A stretch of 64,000 bases of DNA from Phytohabitans sp036906915 (GCF_036906915.1 NZ_JBAKHX010000041.1:1-64000), one strand, 5' to 3'. Shown: positions 31,713 through 40,779, counted from the stretch's first letter. Notes: a model not told the origin generated them from the letters alone. A program made the numbers and translations.

Positions 31713-32440
31713 CGCCGTCCCCCGTACTCGACCGCGCCGCGGGTCAGGGCCAGGTACGCCGCCTCCAGCGAGTCCGTGCCGCTCCCGGCGACGAACGCGG
31801 TGACCGGGGTGTCGGCCAGGAGCCGCCCGCGCCCGACGATGACCAGGTGGTCGGCGGTGCCGGCGAGCTCGTTCATCAGGTGGCTGGACACGAACACCGC
31901 ACGCCCTTCGGCGGCCAGGCCGCGAAACAGGTGGCGGGCCCAAACGATGCCCTCGGGGTCGAGCCCGTTGGTCGGTTCGTCGAACATCAGCACCGGCGCG
32001 TCCCCCAGCAGCGCCGCCGCGATCCCGAGCCGTTGCCGCATGCCGAGCGAGAACCCGCCGACCCGGCGCCTGGCCACGGCGGCTAGGCCGACGAGTTCCA
32101 GTACCTCGTCGATCCGGTTGCGGGGCAGGTCGTTCGATTGGGCCAGCCACAGCAGATGGTCGCGGGCGCGCCGTCCCGGGTGCACGGCGCTCGCGTCAAG
32201 CAGCGCGCCGGCGTGCCGCAGCGGCGCCCGCAGCCGCCGGTACGGCTGGCCACTGACCAGAGCCGTGCCCTCGTCGGGCGCGTCCAGCCCGAGGATCATC
32301 CGCATCGTGGTGGACTTGCCGGCGCCGTTAGGCCCCACGAACCCCGTGATCCGGCCCTGCGCGACGGTGAAGGAGAGCCCGTCGACGGCTACCGTCCGGC
32401 CGTACCGCTTGCGCAGCGCGCGGCATTCGATCGCGTTCAT
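31709..32440 (-). CDS. ABC transporter ATP-binding protein
   Basis: About 243 aa. Walker A GPNGAGKST, signature SLGMRQRLGIAAALLG, Walker B VLMFDEPTNGLDPEG, H-loop VSSHLM: complete. It belongs to the ABC-2 exporter ATPases of the antibiotic/lantibiotic immunity type, with the C-terminal GTDSLEAAYLALT segment. Highly similar to the ATPase at 42604, indicating duplicated modules. Divergent from the histidine kinase gene across about 90 bases, which probably contain a shared promoter region. Confidence 0.93.
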   Translation of the reverse strand: MNAIECRALRKRYGRTVAVDGLSFTVAQGRITGFVGPNGAGKSTTMRMILGLDAPDEGTALVSGQPYRRLRAPLRHAGALLDASAVHPGRRARDHLLWLAQSNDLPRNRIDEVLELVGLAAVARRRVGGFSLGMRQRLGIAAALLGDAPVLMFDEPTNGLDPEGIVWARHLFRGLAAEGRAVFVSSHLMNELAGTADHLVIVGRGRLLADTPVTAFVAGSGTDSLEAAYLALTRGAVEYGGRR

Positions 32441-32531
32441 GCCACCATCGAAGCGGCACACGTGTGCCGGCACAGGAGGCCGGACCCGCGTTACCGGGGG
32501 AGGGTTAGCCCTACCGCGTACGGTGTCGGCC

Positions 32532-33758
32532 ATGACGACGCTCTGGGCGGCGCTGCGCGGCGGCCCTCAGCGGCTGTTGACGTCGCTGTGGCCGGTGCGG
32601 GCGCTGGCGTACGTGTTCACCGGTGCCGTGCTCGGCGCGGTGACACTGGTTTGGCTGCTGGTGGCGCTCGTGGCCGGCCTGGTGGTCGGGGCACCGGCGC
32701 TCACCGCACCGCTGGCCGCGCTGGAACGGCGCCGGCTGCTGCTGCTCGGTGACCCGCCGGTGCCCGATCCGCACCGTCGCCCGGACCGTCCCGGGCTCGT
32801 GGCGTGGCTGCGGCACCGGTACGCCGAGCCGGTGACGTGGCGCGAGCTGGCGTATCTGGTGCTGCATGGCACTTTACTGCTGGTGCTGGACGCGACGGCG
32901 GCCGCGCTCGCGGCGGGCCCGATGCTGGCGTTGGGTTTCGGCACGGTGACCCGGTCAGGGACCGGCGCCCCGGCCGATGGGGTAGACGTCGGGGTGGCCG
33001 CCGTCACCGCAATCCTCGCGGTCGTCGAGGTGCTCGTCGCGGCCGTCGCCATCGTGTACGCCGTGAGCCTGGCTGCGGCGGCGCATGGCGCGCTGGCCCG
33101 GCTGCTGCTCGCCCCGGGGGAGGACGCCACGGTGCGGACGCTGACCCGGTCGCGGGTGCGGCTCATCGACGCGTTCGAGGTGGAGCGCCGCCGCATCGAG
33201 CGCGACCTGCACGACGGCGCCCAGCAGCACCTGCTGGAGCTGGGCGTCACGCTGGTCGCCGCTGACCTGCACCTCGATGACGACCCGGCGGCGGCCCGGT
33301 CGCTGCTGCGGCGGGCGGCCGACCAGGCCGCGTCGGCGCTGACCGAGCTGCGCGAGCTGGTGCGGGGGATCCATCCGCGGGTGCTGACCGATCTGGGGCT
33401 GGCCGCGGCGGTCGCCGAGCTGGCCGACCGGTCGGCGACACCTGTCGCGGTGAGCTTGGATCTCCCCGGCCGCCTGTCGTCCACAGTGGAGTCCACGGTG
33501 TACTTCGTGGTCGCGGAGGCGCTCGCCAACGCCGCCAAGCACGCCCGCGCCAGCGAAGTCCAGATCACCGGCGGGGTACGCGGCGGAAGGCTGCGCGTGC
33601 GGGTGCGCGACGACGGGGTGGGCGGCGCCGACCCGGATCGCGGCACCGGGCTGGCCGGGCTCGCCGACCGGGTGGACGCGCTGGCCGGCACGCTGACGCT
33701 GTCGAGCCCCGCTGGAGGGCCGACGGTGCTGACCGTGGAGTTGCCTTGGACGGGGTGA
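32532..33758 (+). CDS. sensor histidine kinase (NarL-type, HisKA_3)
   Basis: About 408 aa. N-terminal sensor with roughly four membrane helices, then the HisKA_3 box EVERRRIERDLHDGAQQHLL with the phospho-His, followed by the HATPase domain (N-box VVAEALANAAKHA, G1 VRDDGVGGADPDRGTGLAGLADR). The ATG at 32532 is the start just before WAALRGGPQRL. Overlaps the response regulator start (GTGA), so they form a coupled two-component pair, probably controlling the divergent ABC operon. Confidence 0.92.
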   Translation: MTTLWAALRGGPQRLLTSLWPVRALAYVFTGAVLGAVTLVWLLVALVAGLVVGAPALTAPLAALERRRLLLLGDPPVPDPHRRPDRPGLVAWLRHRYAEPVTWRELAYLVLHGTLLLVLDATAAALAAGPMLALGFGTVTRSGTGAPADGVDVGVAAVTAILAVVEVLVAAVAIVYAVSLAAAAHGALARLLLAPGEDATVRTLTRSRVRLIDAFEVERRRIERDLHDGAQQHLLELGVTLVAADLHLDDDPAAARSLLRRAADQAASALTELRELVRGIHPRVLTDLGLAAAVAELADRSATPVAVSLDLPGRLSSTVESTVYFVVAEALANAAKHARASEVQITGGVRGGRLRVRVRDDGVGGADPDRGTGLAGLADRVDALAGTLTLSSPAGGPTVLTVELPWTG

Positions 33759-34417
33759 GGGGCGCCGGCGCGCTGCGCATCGTACTGGCGGATGACGCGG
33801 TACTCCTGCGGGAGGGCCTAGTCGCGCTGATCGGCCGCTTCGGCCACGAGGTCGTCGCGGCGGTCGACGACGCGGACGGTCTGGTCGCAGCCGTCGAGGA
33901 GCACGCGCCCGACGTGGTGGTCACCGACGTGCGAATGCCGCCGTCGTTCACCGACGAGGGCCTGCGCGCCGCGCTCGCGCTCCACCTCGACCGCCCGCGG
34001 CTGCCGATCGTGGTGCTGAGCCAGTACGTAGCCAGCGCCTACGCCGCGAGGCTGCTGGAGTCGACAGGTAGCGCCGCCGTCGGTTACCTGCTCAAGGACC
34101 GCATCCTCCAGGTTCGCGACTTCGTCGACGCGGTGGAGCGGGTGGCCGCCGGAGGCTGTGTCGTCGATCCGGAGGTGGTGCGCCACCTGCTGGCGCGGCG
34201 CCGCAGCCCGCTGACTCGGCTGACACCACGCGAGCGGGAGGTGCTGGAGTTGATGGCCGAGGGCCGCTCCAACGCGGCCATCACGCGGGCGCTGACGGTC
34301 AGCGAGAAGGTCGTCGAGAAGCACATTGGCTCGATCTTCACCAAGCTCGACCTGCCCGCCGACAGCGCCGACGACCACCGGCGGGTGCGCGCGGTCCTGA
34401 CCTACCTCCAGGGCTGA
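33755..34417 (+). CDS. LuxR/NarL-type response regulator
   Basis: About 220 aa. Receiver domain with acidic pair LADDAV, phospho-acceptor Asp in VVVTDVRMPPS, conserved Lys in YLLKDRI; C-terminal LuxR HTH (LTPREREVLELMAEGRSNAA, TVSEKVVEKHIGSIFTKLDL). GTG at 33755 overlaps the kinase stop and is preferred over a TTG at 33746. The cognate kinase is immediately upstream. Followed directly by the large operator palindrome at 34420. Confidence 0.92.
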   Translation: MRGAGALRIVLADDAVLLREGLVALIGRFGHEVVAAVDDADGLVAAVEEHAPDVVVTDVRMPPSFTDEGLRAALALHLDRPRLPIVVLSQYVASAYAARLLESTGSAAVGYLLKDRILQVRDFVDAVERVAAGGCVVDPEVVRHLLARRRSPLTRLTPREREVLELMAEGRSNAAITRALTVSEKVVEKHIGSIFTKLDLPADSADDHRRVRAVLTYLQG

Positions 34418-34419
34418 AC

Positions 34420-34484
34420 CCATCTCTTGAGCGCTCGCTCAAAAGCATGCTACCTTGCGTTTTGAGCGAGTGCTCAAGAGATGG
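34420..34484. promoter_or_regulatory. large palindrome with paired TetR-type operators and overlapping promoter
   Basis: Two 25-base arms (34420-34444 and 34460-34484) are inverted repeats with one mismatch around a 15-base spacer. Each arm itself contains a dyad TTGAGC-4-GCTCAA, the form of a TetR-family operator. A -35/-10-like pair (TTGAGC, then TACCTT in the spacer) points toward the gene at 34495. Best candidate regulator: the TetR protein coded at the end of this operon (36712). It may also act as a hairpin after the response regulator gene. Confidence 0.75.
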
Positions 34485-34494
34485 GGTGGGTGTG

Positions 34495-35346
34495 ATGGCG
34501 CGGTGGATCCTGGCCGGCCTGGTGGGGCTGTTCGGCGTGGCGGTCTTCGTCCTCGCCGTGCGTGACGGGCGGGCCGACAGCGCGCTGCTCTTCATAGGCC
34601 TGCCCGTGCTCATGTCGATCGCGCTGGTGCTGATGCCGGGGCGCACCACGCACGGCCGGGTATTCACGGTGACCACCGTCGGCCTGCTGCTCGCGGCGGT
34701 CGCCCTCCACGAGGGTGCGATCTGCGTCGTGCTCGCCGCCCCTTTGGTGTATGCCGTAGCGCACGGCGCTGCGGCGCTGCTGAACTGGGCCGAGCAGCCC
34801 GAGAAGCGGTACGCGCTGCTGCCGATCCCGCTACTTCTGGTCCTCGCGCTGGAGGGCACGGGTGTGCGGTTGGATCCCGAGCAGGCGGTGACGGTGACCC
34901 GGACGGTGGCGCTGAGCCGCGACGAGGTCGCGTCGCGGCTGGCGGATGGGCCAGGGTCGGCGGGAGTGCGGTCGGTGCCGCTGCGGATGCTCCGCGTGCC
35001 GCTGCCGGAGCGGGTCGACGGGAGCGGGCTCGCGGCCGGCGACCGCTGGATGTTCCATTACCCGGGCAGCGCGCACGGGTCGGGCGGCCACACCGTCACC
35101 GAGGTCGTCGCCGCGGCGCCCGGCCGGATCGAGTTCCGCGTCGTCGAAGACTCCGCCATCACGGCGCGCTGGCTGGTCTGGCGCAGCGCGACCGTGGCGT
35201 GGAAGGCGGTGGGGGAGCGCACCGAGGTACGACTGTCCATCGTGTACACGCGGCGCCTGGACCCGTCGTGGTACTTCGGTCCCGTACAGCAGACGCTGAT
35301 GCGCGAAGGCGCCGGCTACCTGCTGGACACGATGGTGCCGCGATGA
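34495..35346 (+). CDS. membrane protein with SRPBCC-like C-terminal domain
   Basis: About 283 aa. Four hydrophobic helices in the first 125 residues (ILAGLVGLFGVAVFVLAV, LLFIGLPVLMSIALVL, VGLLLAAVALHEGAICVV, LLPIPLLLVLALEGTG). The C-terminal ~150 residues (VTVTRTVALSRDEVASRLAD, WMFHYPG, EVVAAAPGRIEFRVVED, TEVRLSIVYTRRLDPSWYF) look like a polyketide cyclase/START-type (SRPBCC) binding fold. No closer family recognised. ATG at 34495 follows GGGGTGGG and sits ten bases after the operator palindrome. First gene of a three-gene operon. Confidence 0.72.
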   Translation: MARWILAGLVGLFGVAVFVLAVRDGRADSALLFIGLPVLMSIALVLMPGRTTHGRVFTVTTVGLLLAAVALHEGAICVVLAAPLVYAVAHGAAALLNWAEQPEKRYALLPIPLLLVLALEGTGVRLDPEQAVTVTRTVALSRDEVASRLADGPGSAGVRSVPLRMLRVPLPERVDGSGLAAGDRWMFHYPGSAHGSGGHTVTEVVAAAPGRIEFRVVEDSAITARWLVWRSATVAWKAVGERTEVRLSIVYTRRLDPSWYFGPVQQTLMREGAGYLLDTMVPR

Positions 35347-35405
35347 CTGAGCTGGCTGGCGCCCGCCTTCGCCCGCGCGGATCATGCGCCTCAAAGCCGC
35401 ACTGT

Positions 35406-35453
35406 AGCCGCCAGTCGCTGTGGTCGCTTCGCTCGCTTCGCTTTCTGGCGGCT
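35406..35453 (+). other. stem-loop with short tandem repeats between operon genes
   Basis: AGCCGCCAG (35406-35414) pairs with CTGGCGGCT (35445-35453); the loop holds repeats of TCGCT. It lies in the ~120-base gap after the SRPBCC-like gene, where a 42-codon frame (from 35343, ATGA-coupled) exists but has no recognisable product. May be an RNA processing or attenuation hairpin. Confidence 0.4.
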
Positions 35454-35467
35454 GCGGGCGGCGGCGC

Positions 35468-36754
35468 ATGACCATCGCCCGGTACCTCTGCCTGATCGTG
35501 CCGGCGCTCGGCGCGCTGGCGCGGTGGCGGCCGGGACGCGACGGAGCCGCCGCGCTTCTCGCCTTTGTCGCGGCGGCCGTGGGCATCGCCGCCCTCAACG
35601 AGGTGGCGCGGGTTGCCGGGTGGTATGGGTTCGCACCCGTCGACGGCGCGTTCCGCGGCCTGCCGGTGGACCTGTGGCTCGGCTGGGCGGTGCTGTGGGG
35701 CGCGATACCGGTGCTGTACCGGCGGTTCGTGCCGCTTCCCCTCGCGCTCGGCCTGCTGCTGTGGCTGGACGCGGTCGCGATGCCGGCCCTCGACCCGCTC
35801 GTGCGGCTCGGCACACACTGGCTGATCGGTGAAACAGTCGGGCTGCTGCTCGTGGCGCTGCCCGCCCAGCTGCTCGGCCGCTGGACCGCCGAACGGCGGC
35901 GCCTCGGTGCGCGCGCCGTGCTCCAGATCGCCGTGTTCGCGGCGGTCACCCTGTGGCTGGTGCCCACCGTCGCGTTCGAGATGGGCGACGGCTCGTGGAC
36001 GCACCTGACCGGGCTGCCCCGCCCGCTGCTGTTTTCCTTGGCACAGGTGGGGCTCCTGGTCGCCGCGCCCGCACTGATGGCGGTGCGGGAGTTCGCGGTC
36101 CGGGGCGGCGGCACACCGTATCCGTGGGACCCACCGGTGCGGCTGGTCACCACTGGCCCGTACGCCTATGTCGCCAACCCGATGCAGCTCAGCGCCGTCG
36201 CGCTGCTCGGCCTGCTCGCCGCGGGCACGCGCAGCGCCACGCTCGGCGCGGCGGCGCTGGCGGCCGCGGCGTTCGGCGCGGGCGTCGCGCGCCCGCACGA
36301 GCACCACGACCTCGCCGGCCGGCACGGGGAGCGATGGCGCGAATACCGGCGGTCCGTGCGGGATTGGCGTCCGCGTTGGACGCCGTACCGTGCCGGCCCG
36401 CCCGCGGTGCTGTGGCTGGACGAGGGGTGCGAGGCCTGTCGCGGCGTGGCGCGCTTCCTGAAGCGGCGGCGCCCGCACGGCCTCACGCTGGCGCCCGCGC
36501 ACGAGCACCGACCGCCGCTGTGGCGGTCCCTGTACGCCGACGGCGGCCACGAGGAACGGGGGGTGACCGCCGTCGCGCGTGCCTTGGAGCACATAGACCT
36601 CGGCTGGGCCACGGTCGGGTGGCTGTTGCGGCTGCCCGGCGTCGGCGGGCTTGCGCAACTCGTCACCGATGCGATGATTGCGCCACCGCACGCGGCGCAA
36701 CCGGGGGAGCGATGTCGAACGACACCAAGCAGCGGCTGCTCGACGGCGCGATAG
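35468..36754 (+). CDS. ICMT/NnrU-like membrane methyltransferase fused to DUF393 thiol domain
   Basis: About 428 aa. Residues ~1-300 form a multi-pass membrane protein whose end carries the isoprenylcysteine-methyltransferase-type motif LVTTGPYAYVANPMQLS and GERWREYRRSVRDWRPRW, the AdoMet-binding signature of this membrane methylase family. Residues ~315-410 are a DCC/DUF393 thiol-disulfide domain starting VLWLDEGCEACRGVARFLKRR (C-x2-C). The two are normally separate proteins. The last 43 bases overlap the start of the TetR gene in another frame, so the three genes from 34495 are one operon. Substrate unknown; a lipid or quinone is plausible. Confidence 0.8.
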   Translation: MTIARYLCLIVPALGALARWRPGRDGAAALLAFVAAAVGIAALNEVARVAGWYGFAPVDGAFRGLPVDLWLGWAVLWGAIPVLYRRFVPLPLALGLLLWLDAVAMPALDPLVRLGTHWLIGETVGLLLVALPAQLLGRWTAERRRLGARAVLQIAVFAAVTLWLVPTVAFEMGDGSWTHLTGLPRPLLFSLAQVGLLVAAPALMAVREFAVRGGGTPYPWDPPVRLVTTGPYAYVANPMQLSAVALLGLLAAGTRSATLGAAALAAAAFGAGVARPHEHHDLAGRHGERWREYRRSVRDWRPRWTPYRAGPPAVLWLDEGCEACRGVARFLKRRRPHGLTLAPAHEHRPPLWRSLYADGGHEERGVTAVARALEHIDLGWATVGWLLRLPGVGGLAQLVTDAMIAPPHAAQPGERCRTTPSSGCSTAR

Positions 36755-37347
36755 ACGCGATCCGCACCCACGGCATCGCCGGCGTCTCCGCCCGCACCAT
36801 CGCCGCGTCCGCCGGGGTGAACCAGGCGCTCGTGTTCTACCACTTCGGCAGCGTCGACGAGTTGCTCTCCGCCGCGTGCACCGTCAACACGGCGGCGCGG
36901 GTCGAGCGGTACGCCGAAGCCTTCGCCGAGGTCGGCTCGCTGCGCGAACTGCTCGACGTCGGCCGCACCCTGCACGCCGAGGAACGCCGGCTCGGCAACG
37001 TGGCCATTCTCGCCCAGCTGCTCGCTGGCGCGCAGGCCGACCCGAAGTTGGGCGCGCCGGTCGCCGCCGCGCTGCGACTCTGGATCGATCAGATCGAGCC
37101 GGTACTCAGCCGCCTGCTGGCCGGCTCCCCGTTCGCGGACGTGGCCGACGTGCCGGGCCTGGCGCGCGCGGTGTCGGCGGCGTTCATCGGGCTGGAGCTC
37201 TTTGAAGGCGTGGACCCCGACGGCGCGCGGCACGCGCTGGACGCCCTCGAACAGCTGGCGGTGCTCGTCGAGGTGGTCGACGAGATGGGCCCGGTCGCCC
37301 GGCGCGCCCTGCGCGCCAAGCTCACCCGCGCCTCCGCCCGCCGGTGA
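36712..37347 (+). CDS. TetR/AcrR family regulator
   Basis: About 211 aa. The HTH lies at about 5-50 (KQRLLDGAIDAIRTHGIAGV, RTIAASAGVNQALVFYHFGS), then an all-helical ligand domain. The ATG at 36712 lies inside the preceding gene, so it is the promoter-distal gene of the operon that starts behind the operator palindrome at 34420. This placement predicts autorepression. The ligand is probably connected to the membrane enzymes encoded upstream. Confidence 0.9.
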   Translation: MSNDTKQRLLDGAIDAIRTHGIAGVSARTIAASAGVNQALVFYHFGSVDELLSAACTVNTAARVERYAEAFAEVGSLRELLDVGRTLHAEERRLGNVAILAQLLAGAQADPKLGAPVAAALRLWIDQIEPVLSRLLAGSPFADVADVPGLARAVSAAFIGLELFEGVDPDGARHALDALEQLAVLVEVVDEMGPVARRALRAKLTRASARR

Positions 37348-37401
37348 CGGCCTGGCCAGGGCCGGTACGCTTCCAGGTTCGGGCGGCTTGAAGGGCGGGA
37401 C

Positions 37402-39543
37402 ATGGCTGACGACGAACTCCGGTGGGACGCGCTGGTGCACCCTGATCCGGCTCCGGCTGGGCACACCGCGCTGGCGCTCGCGCCGGACCCGTCCGGTGGG
37501 CTGCCGCTGGTCTCCTGGCTCGGTGTGGCGAGCGGCGCCGGCGACGCCTCGTCGTGGGCGGCGACCGCCGGGCCCGGCGCCAGCTCGCTGCTGCCCGAGC
37601 AGTCCCGTGGCTGGTACGTGCGGCCGGGGCTGCGCGGCCACCGCCTCTGTGTGGCCGGCGGGCCCGCGGCCGGGCTGGACTGGTCGACGGCGTTCCACAC
37701 CACGGCCGTCACGGTCGAGGGTGCGCTGCTGCGGGTGTCGGCCACCGACGAGGCGGCCGGGCTGGCGCTCTCGACCGAGGTCGAGTCGCTGCCCGGCGGG
37801 GCACTGCGGCTGCGCCACACCGTCACCAACACCGGCGACTCGCCATACATTGTGGACGGTCTGGAGGTCGTGGTGCCGCTGGCCGAGCACCTGACCGAGG
37901 TGCTCGACTTCACCGGCCGCTGGGCGAACGAGCGGGTGCCGCAGCGGCATGCGCTCACCGACGGCCTGTACCTGCGCGAGAACCGGCACGGCAAGACCGG
38001 CCTCGACGCGGCGACGATGGTCGTGGCCGGCACGCCGGGCTTCGGCTTCGAGGGTGGCGAGGTCGTGGGCGTCCACGTCGCGTGGAGCGGCAACAACGTG
38101 TACCGGGTGGAGCGCGACGGCGCCTCCCCGGCCACCGCCGGCGGGGGCGAGCTGCTGCTGCCCGGCGAGCTGGTCCTGGGCTCCGGCGATTCGTACAGCT
38201 CGCCGTGGGTGCACGTCGCCGCGTCCCGCGACGGGCTCGACGGGCTGGCCGCCGCGTTCCACGGGTACCAGCGGTCGCTGCCGGCACACCCGAGCGGCCC
38301 GCGCCCCGTCAACCTCAACGTGTGGGAAGCCGTCTACTTCGACCACGACCTGGCGCGGCTGTGCGAGCTCGCCGACATCGCGGCCTCGATCGGCGTCGAG
38401 CGGTACGTCCTTGACGACGGCTGGTTCCGCCGGCGGCGCGACGACACCGCCGGCCTCGGCGACTGGTACGTGGACGAGACCGTCTGGCCGAAGGGCCTCG
38501 CCCCGCTCATCGACCACGTGCGCGGGCTGGGCATGGCGTTCGGCCTGTGGTTCGAACCGGAGATGGTGAATCCGGACTCCGACCTGTTTCGCGAGCACCC
38601 CGACTGGATCCTGGCCCCGCGCGGGCGCACACCGTTGCAGCAGCGCAACCAGTACGTGCTCGACCTGTCGCGCCCCGAGGTCGTCGACTTCCTGCTGGAG
38701 AGCATCGACGCCGTACTGTCCACATACGACATCTCGTACGTGAAGTGGGACCACAACCGCGACCTGCTGGAGGCCGGCTCAGCCGCCCGGAGCGGCGCGC
38801 CGGCGGTACACGGCCAAACCCTCGGGTTCTACCGGCTCCTCGACGAGCTGCGCGCCCGGCACCCCCACGTCGAGTGGGAGTCGTGCGCGTCCGGTGGTGG
38901 GCGGGTCGACCTCGGCGTACTGGAGCGGGTCCAGCGGGTGTGGACCTCCGACATGACCGACGCTAGGGCGCGGCAGGGCATCCAGCGCTGGACCGTCCAG
39001 CTCGCCGCCCCCGAGTACCTGGGCGCGCACATCGCGTCGCCGGAGTCGCACCAGACCGGCCGGGCGTTCCCGCTGGACTTCCGGGCCGCGACCGCCCTCT
39101 TTGGACACTTCGGCATCGAGTGGGATCTCACCCGCACCAACGCGTCGGAGCGGGAGGCGCTGGCCGAGTGGATCGAGGTCTACAAGGCCTACCGCGACCT
39201 GCTGCACAGCGGCCGGGTGGTACGCCTCGACTCGCCCGACCCCGCAGTCTGGACGCACGGGGTCGTCGCGGCCGATGGGCGGCGGGCGCTGATGGCTCAC
39301 GTGCAGATGGACGAGTCGACCTCGGAGCGCCCGCTCCACCTGCGCGTGCCGGGGCTGGCGCCGGGCCGGTACCGGGCGCGATGGGTCAGGCCGGTGGCGC
39401 GGATCGGTGTGTACCCCGCCGCCGACCCGGTTGGGCCGGTGGGCGAGGCGGCGGTCGACGCCGAGGTGCTGTCCGTCCAGGGCCTGCCCATCCCCCGTCG
39501 AGCCCCCCACACCGTGACCCTCGTGGCCCTAGACCCCGCCTGA
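37402..39543 (+). CDS. GH36 alpha-galactosidase
   Basis: About 713 aa, full length for the family. N-terminal beta-supersandwich, then the (beta/alpha)8 barrel. The nucleophile is Asp450 in YVKWDHNRD and the acid/base Asp517 in WTSDMTD, with the substrate-binding SCASGGGRVDLG between them; VLDDGWF and LWFEPEMVNPDSDL are further GH36 marks. C-terminal beta domain from about 620. No signal peptide, so it is cytoplasmic and acts on imported raffinose- or melibiose-type galactosides. No sugar transporter lies next to it. ATG at 37402 follows AAGGGCGGG. Confidence 0.95.
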   Translation: MADDELRWDALVHPDPAPAGHTALALAPDPSGGLPLVSWLGVASGAGDASSWAATAGPGASSLLPEQSRGWYVRPGLRGHRLCVAGGPAAGLDWSTAFHTTAVTVEGALLRVSATDEAAGLALSTEVESLPGGALRLRHTVTNTGDSPYIVDGLEVVVPLAEHLTEVLDFTGRWANERVPQRHALTDGLYLRENRHGKTGLDAATMVVAGTPGFGFEGGEVVGVHVAWSGNNVYRVERDGASPATAGGGELLLPGELVLGSGDSYSSPWVHVAASRDGLDGLAAAFHGYQRSLPAHPSGPRPVNLNVWEAVYFDHDLARLCELADIAASIGVERYVLDDGWFRRRRDDTAGLGDWYVDETVWPKGLAPLIDHVRGLGMAFGLWFEPEMVNPDSDLFREHPDWILAPRGRTPLQQRNQYVLDLSRPEVVDFLLESIDAVLSTYDISYVKWDHNRDLLEAGSAARSGAPAVHGQTLGFYRLLDELRARHPHVEWESCASGGGRVDLGVLERVQRVWTSDMTDARARQGIQRWTVQLAAPEYLGAHIASPESHQTGRAFPLDFRAATALFGHFGIEWDLTRTNASEREALAEWIEVYKAYRDLLHSGRVVRLDSPDPAVWTHGVVAADGRRALMAHVQMDESTSERPLHLRVPGLAPGRYRARWVRPVARIGVYPAADPVGPVGEAAVDAEVLSVQGLPIPRRAPHTVTLVALDPA

Positions 39544-39629
39544 CGGCCGCTCGCACCCGGTCTGACCAGCGCGTACATAATCGGCGGCCGGGGCGGGTAA
39601 GCCAGGGGAAGCACCCCTTGGAGGTTGAG

Positions 39630-39827
39630 ATGATCGGCAAGGCCATCGGACGTTGGGCACTGATCGCGATCGCCGTCCCGCTGGTGGCGGCGGGTGCGCG
39701 GCAGATCGGAAACGCCGTCGAGCAGCGGCGCGGCTCGTCGCGAGCGACGCGCATTTTGCACCGCGGCGCGGACACCCTGCAGCGCCTGTCCGGGCGCAAG
39801 CGCAGGCGCCGGTTCAGCTTCCGCTGA
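39630..39827 (+). CDS. small basic membrane-anchored protein
   Basis: About 65 aa. One N-terminal membrane helix (RWALIAIAVPLVAAGARQIG) and a strongly basic C-terminal half ending GRKRRRRFSFR. TTGGAGG ten bases before the ATG at 39630 supports translation. Not recognised as any named family. The layout resembles small inner-membrane accessory proteins. Transcribed with or just after the alpha-galactosidase gene. Confidence 0.65.
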   Translation: MIGKAIGRWALIAIAVPLVAAGARQIGNAVEQRRGSSRATRILHRGADTLQRLSGRKRRRRFSFR

Positions 39828-40017
39828 CCGGCGATTTCGGCGCGGGCGGCTGGCGTTGATCCCCCCTCGGCGCCGGCCGTCCGCGTGCCGCGTGCGCGGT
39901 CCAGAGTCGGTCGCGGGTCAAGCCTCGATCTTGCCGACCCCTACGCCGGCGCGGACTAGTGTGGGCAGACCTGGGCAGAGCGGAAAGCGTTTTCCCGAGA
40001 AGGTGGCGATCGAATCG

Positions 40018-40770
40018 CTAACTGTCAATGGTCAGGAAGTCGATCAAGATCGCGTTCAGCTCTTCGGGGCGCTCGATACTGGGCAGGTGACCGGCCCAGG
40101 GCAGCTCGATCCGGCGAGCGTCGGGCAGCAGCTCCGCCAGCCGGGCGGCGACCTGGCGAAAGTCCACCAGGTCGCGGGCGCCGGAGACGAGCAGCGCGGG
40201 CGCGGTGATGGCGGAGAGGTCGGTCTCGGCCTGGATCGGCGCGACGTCGGGGCCGGCGAGCTGCGCGACGAAGGCGTTGCGCTGCATCGCGCGGACCGCC
40301 TCGCGCGTCGCCTCAGTGGCGTCCGGGGTCAGCCAGGTATCCACGTTCAACTCGGTAGCCGCGCCGACGTCGCCGGCCTCCAGCAGAGTGTCCTCCCGCT
40401 CGCCGAAAGCCCGCAGCGCCGGGCCTGGCTCGTGCCCCGCCATCGCGGTGCACAGCAGCGCCAGCGCGGACACCCGCGACGGCCACCGCGCCGCCACCTC
40501 CAGCGCGACCCGCCCGCCGCCGGACGCGGCTACGACCGCCGTCCGTTCGATGCCGAGCGTGTCGAGCAGCTCGACGACGTCCTCCGCGTCGCTGTACGAC
40601 GCTTGAGGCACCGGGGAGTCGCCGTAGCCGCGCAGGTCGCACCGCACCGTGCGGTAGCCGGCGTCGGTCAGCGCCGGCAGCTGCGGATCCCACATCCGCC
40701 GGTCGCAGACCGTGGAGTGCAGCAGGAGCACGGGCGGACCGCTGCCGGCGGCGTCATGAGCGAGGGTCAT
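40018..40770 (-). CDS. alpha/beta hydrolase with G-to-A change at the nucleophile elbow
   Basis: About 250 aa. Core marks: VLLLHSTVCDRRMWDPQL, CDLRGYGDSP, VVAASGGGRVALEVAARWP (nucleophile Ser; the usual G-x-S-x-G reads A-A-S-G-G), LLVSGARDLVDF (Asp) and LPWAGHLPSIERPE (His). The elbow with Ala in place of the first Gly occurs in some family members. Substrate unknown. ATG at 40770 is preferred to GTG 40776 because AGGG lies eight bases before it. Downstream of, and in the same direction as, the response regulator gene, separated by nine bases, so probably cotranscribed. Confidence 0.85.
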   Translation of the reverse strand: MTLAHDAAGSGPPVLLLHSTVCDRRMWDPQLPALTDAGYRTVRCDLRGYGDSPVPQASYSDAEDVVELLDTLGIERTAVVAASGGGRVALEVAARWPSRVSALALLCTAMAGHEPGPALRAFGEREDTLLEAGDVGAATELNVDTWLTPDATEATREAVRAMQRNAFVAQLAGPDVAPIQAETDLSAITAPALLVSGARDLVDFRQVAARLAELLPDARRIELPWAGHLPSIERPEELNAILIDFLTIDS

Positions 40771-40779
40771 CAGCACACC

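Noticed and set aside
35343..35471. A 42-codon frame coupled to the preceding stop
   Set aside because: No recognisable product and the sequence is mostly a stem-loop with short repeats; annotated as a hairpin instead.
36166..38754. An 862-codon minus-strand frame across TetR and GH36 genes
   Set aside because: Antisense shadow of clearly recognised genes.
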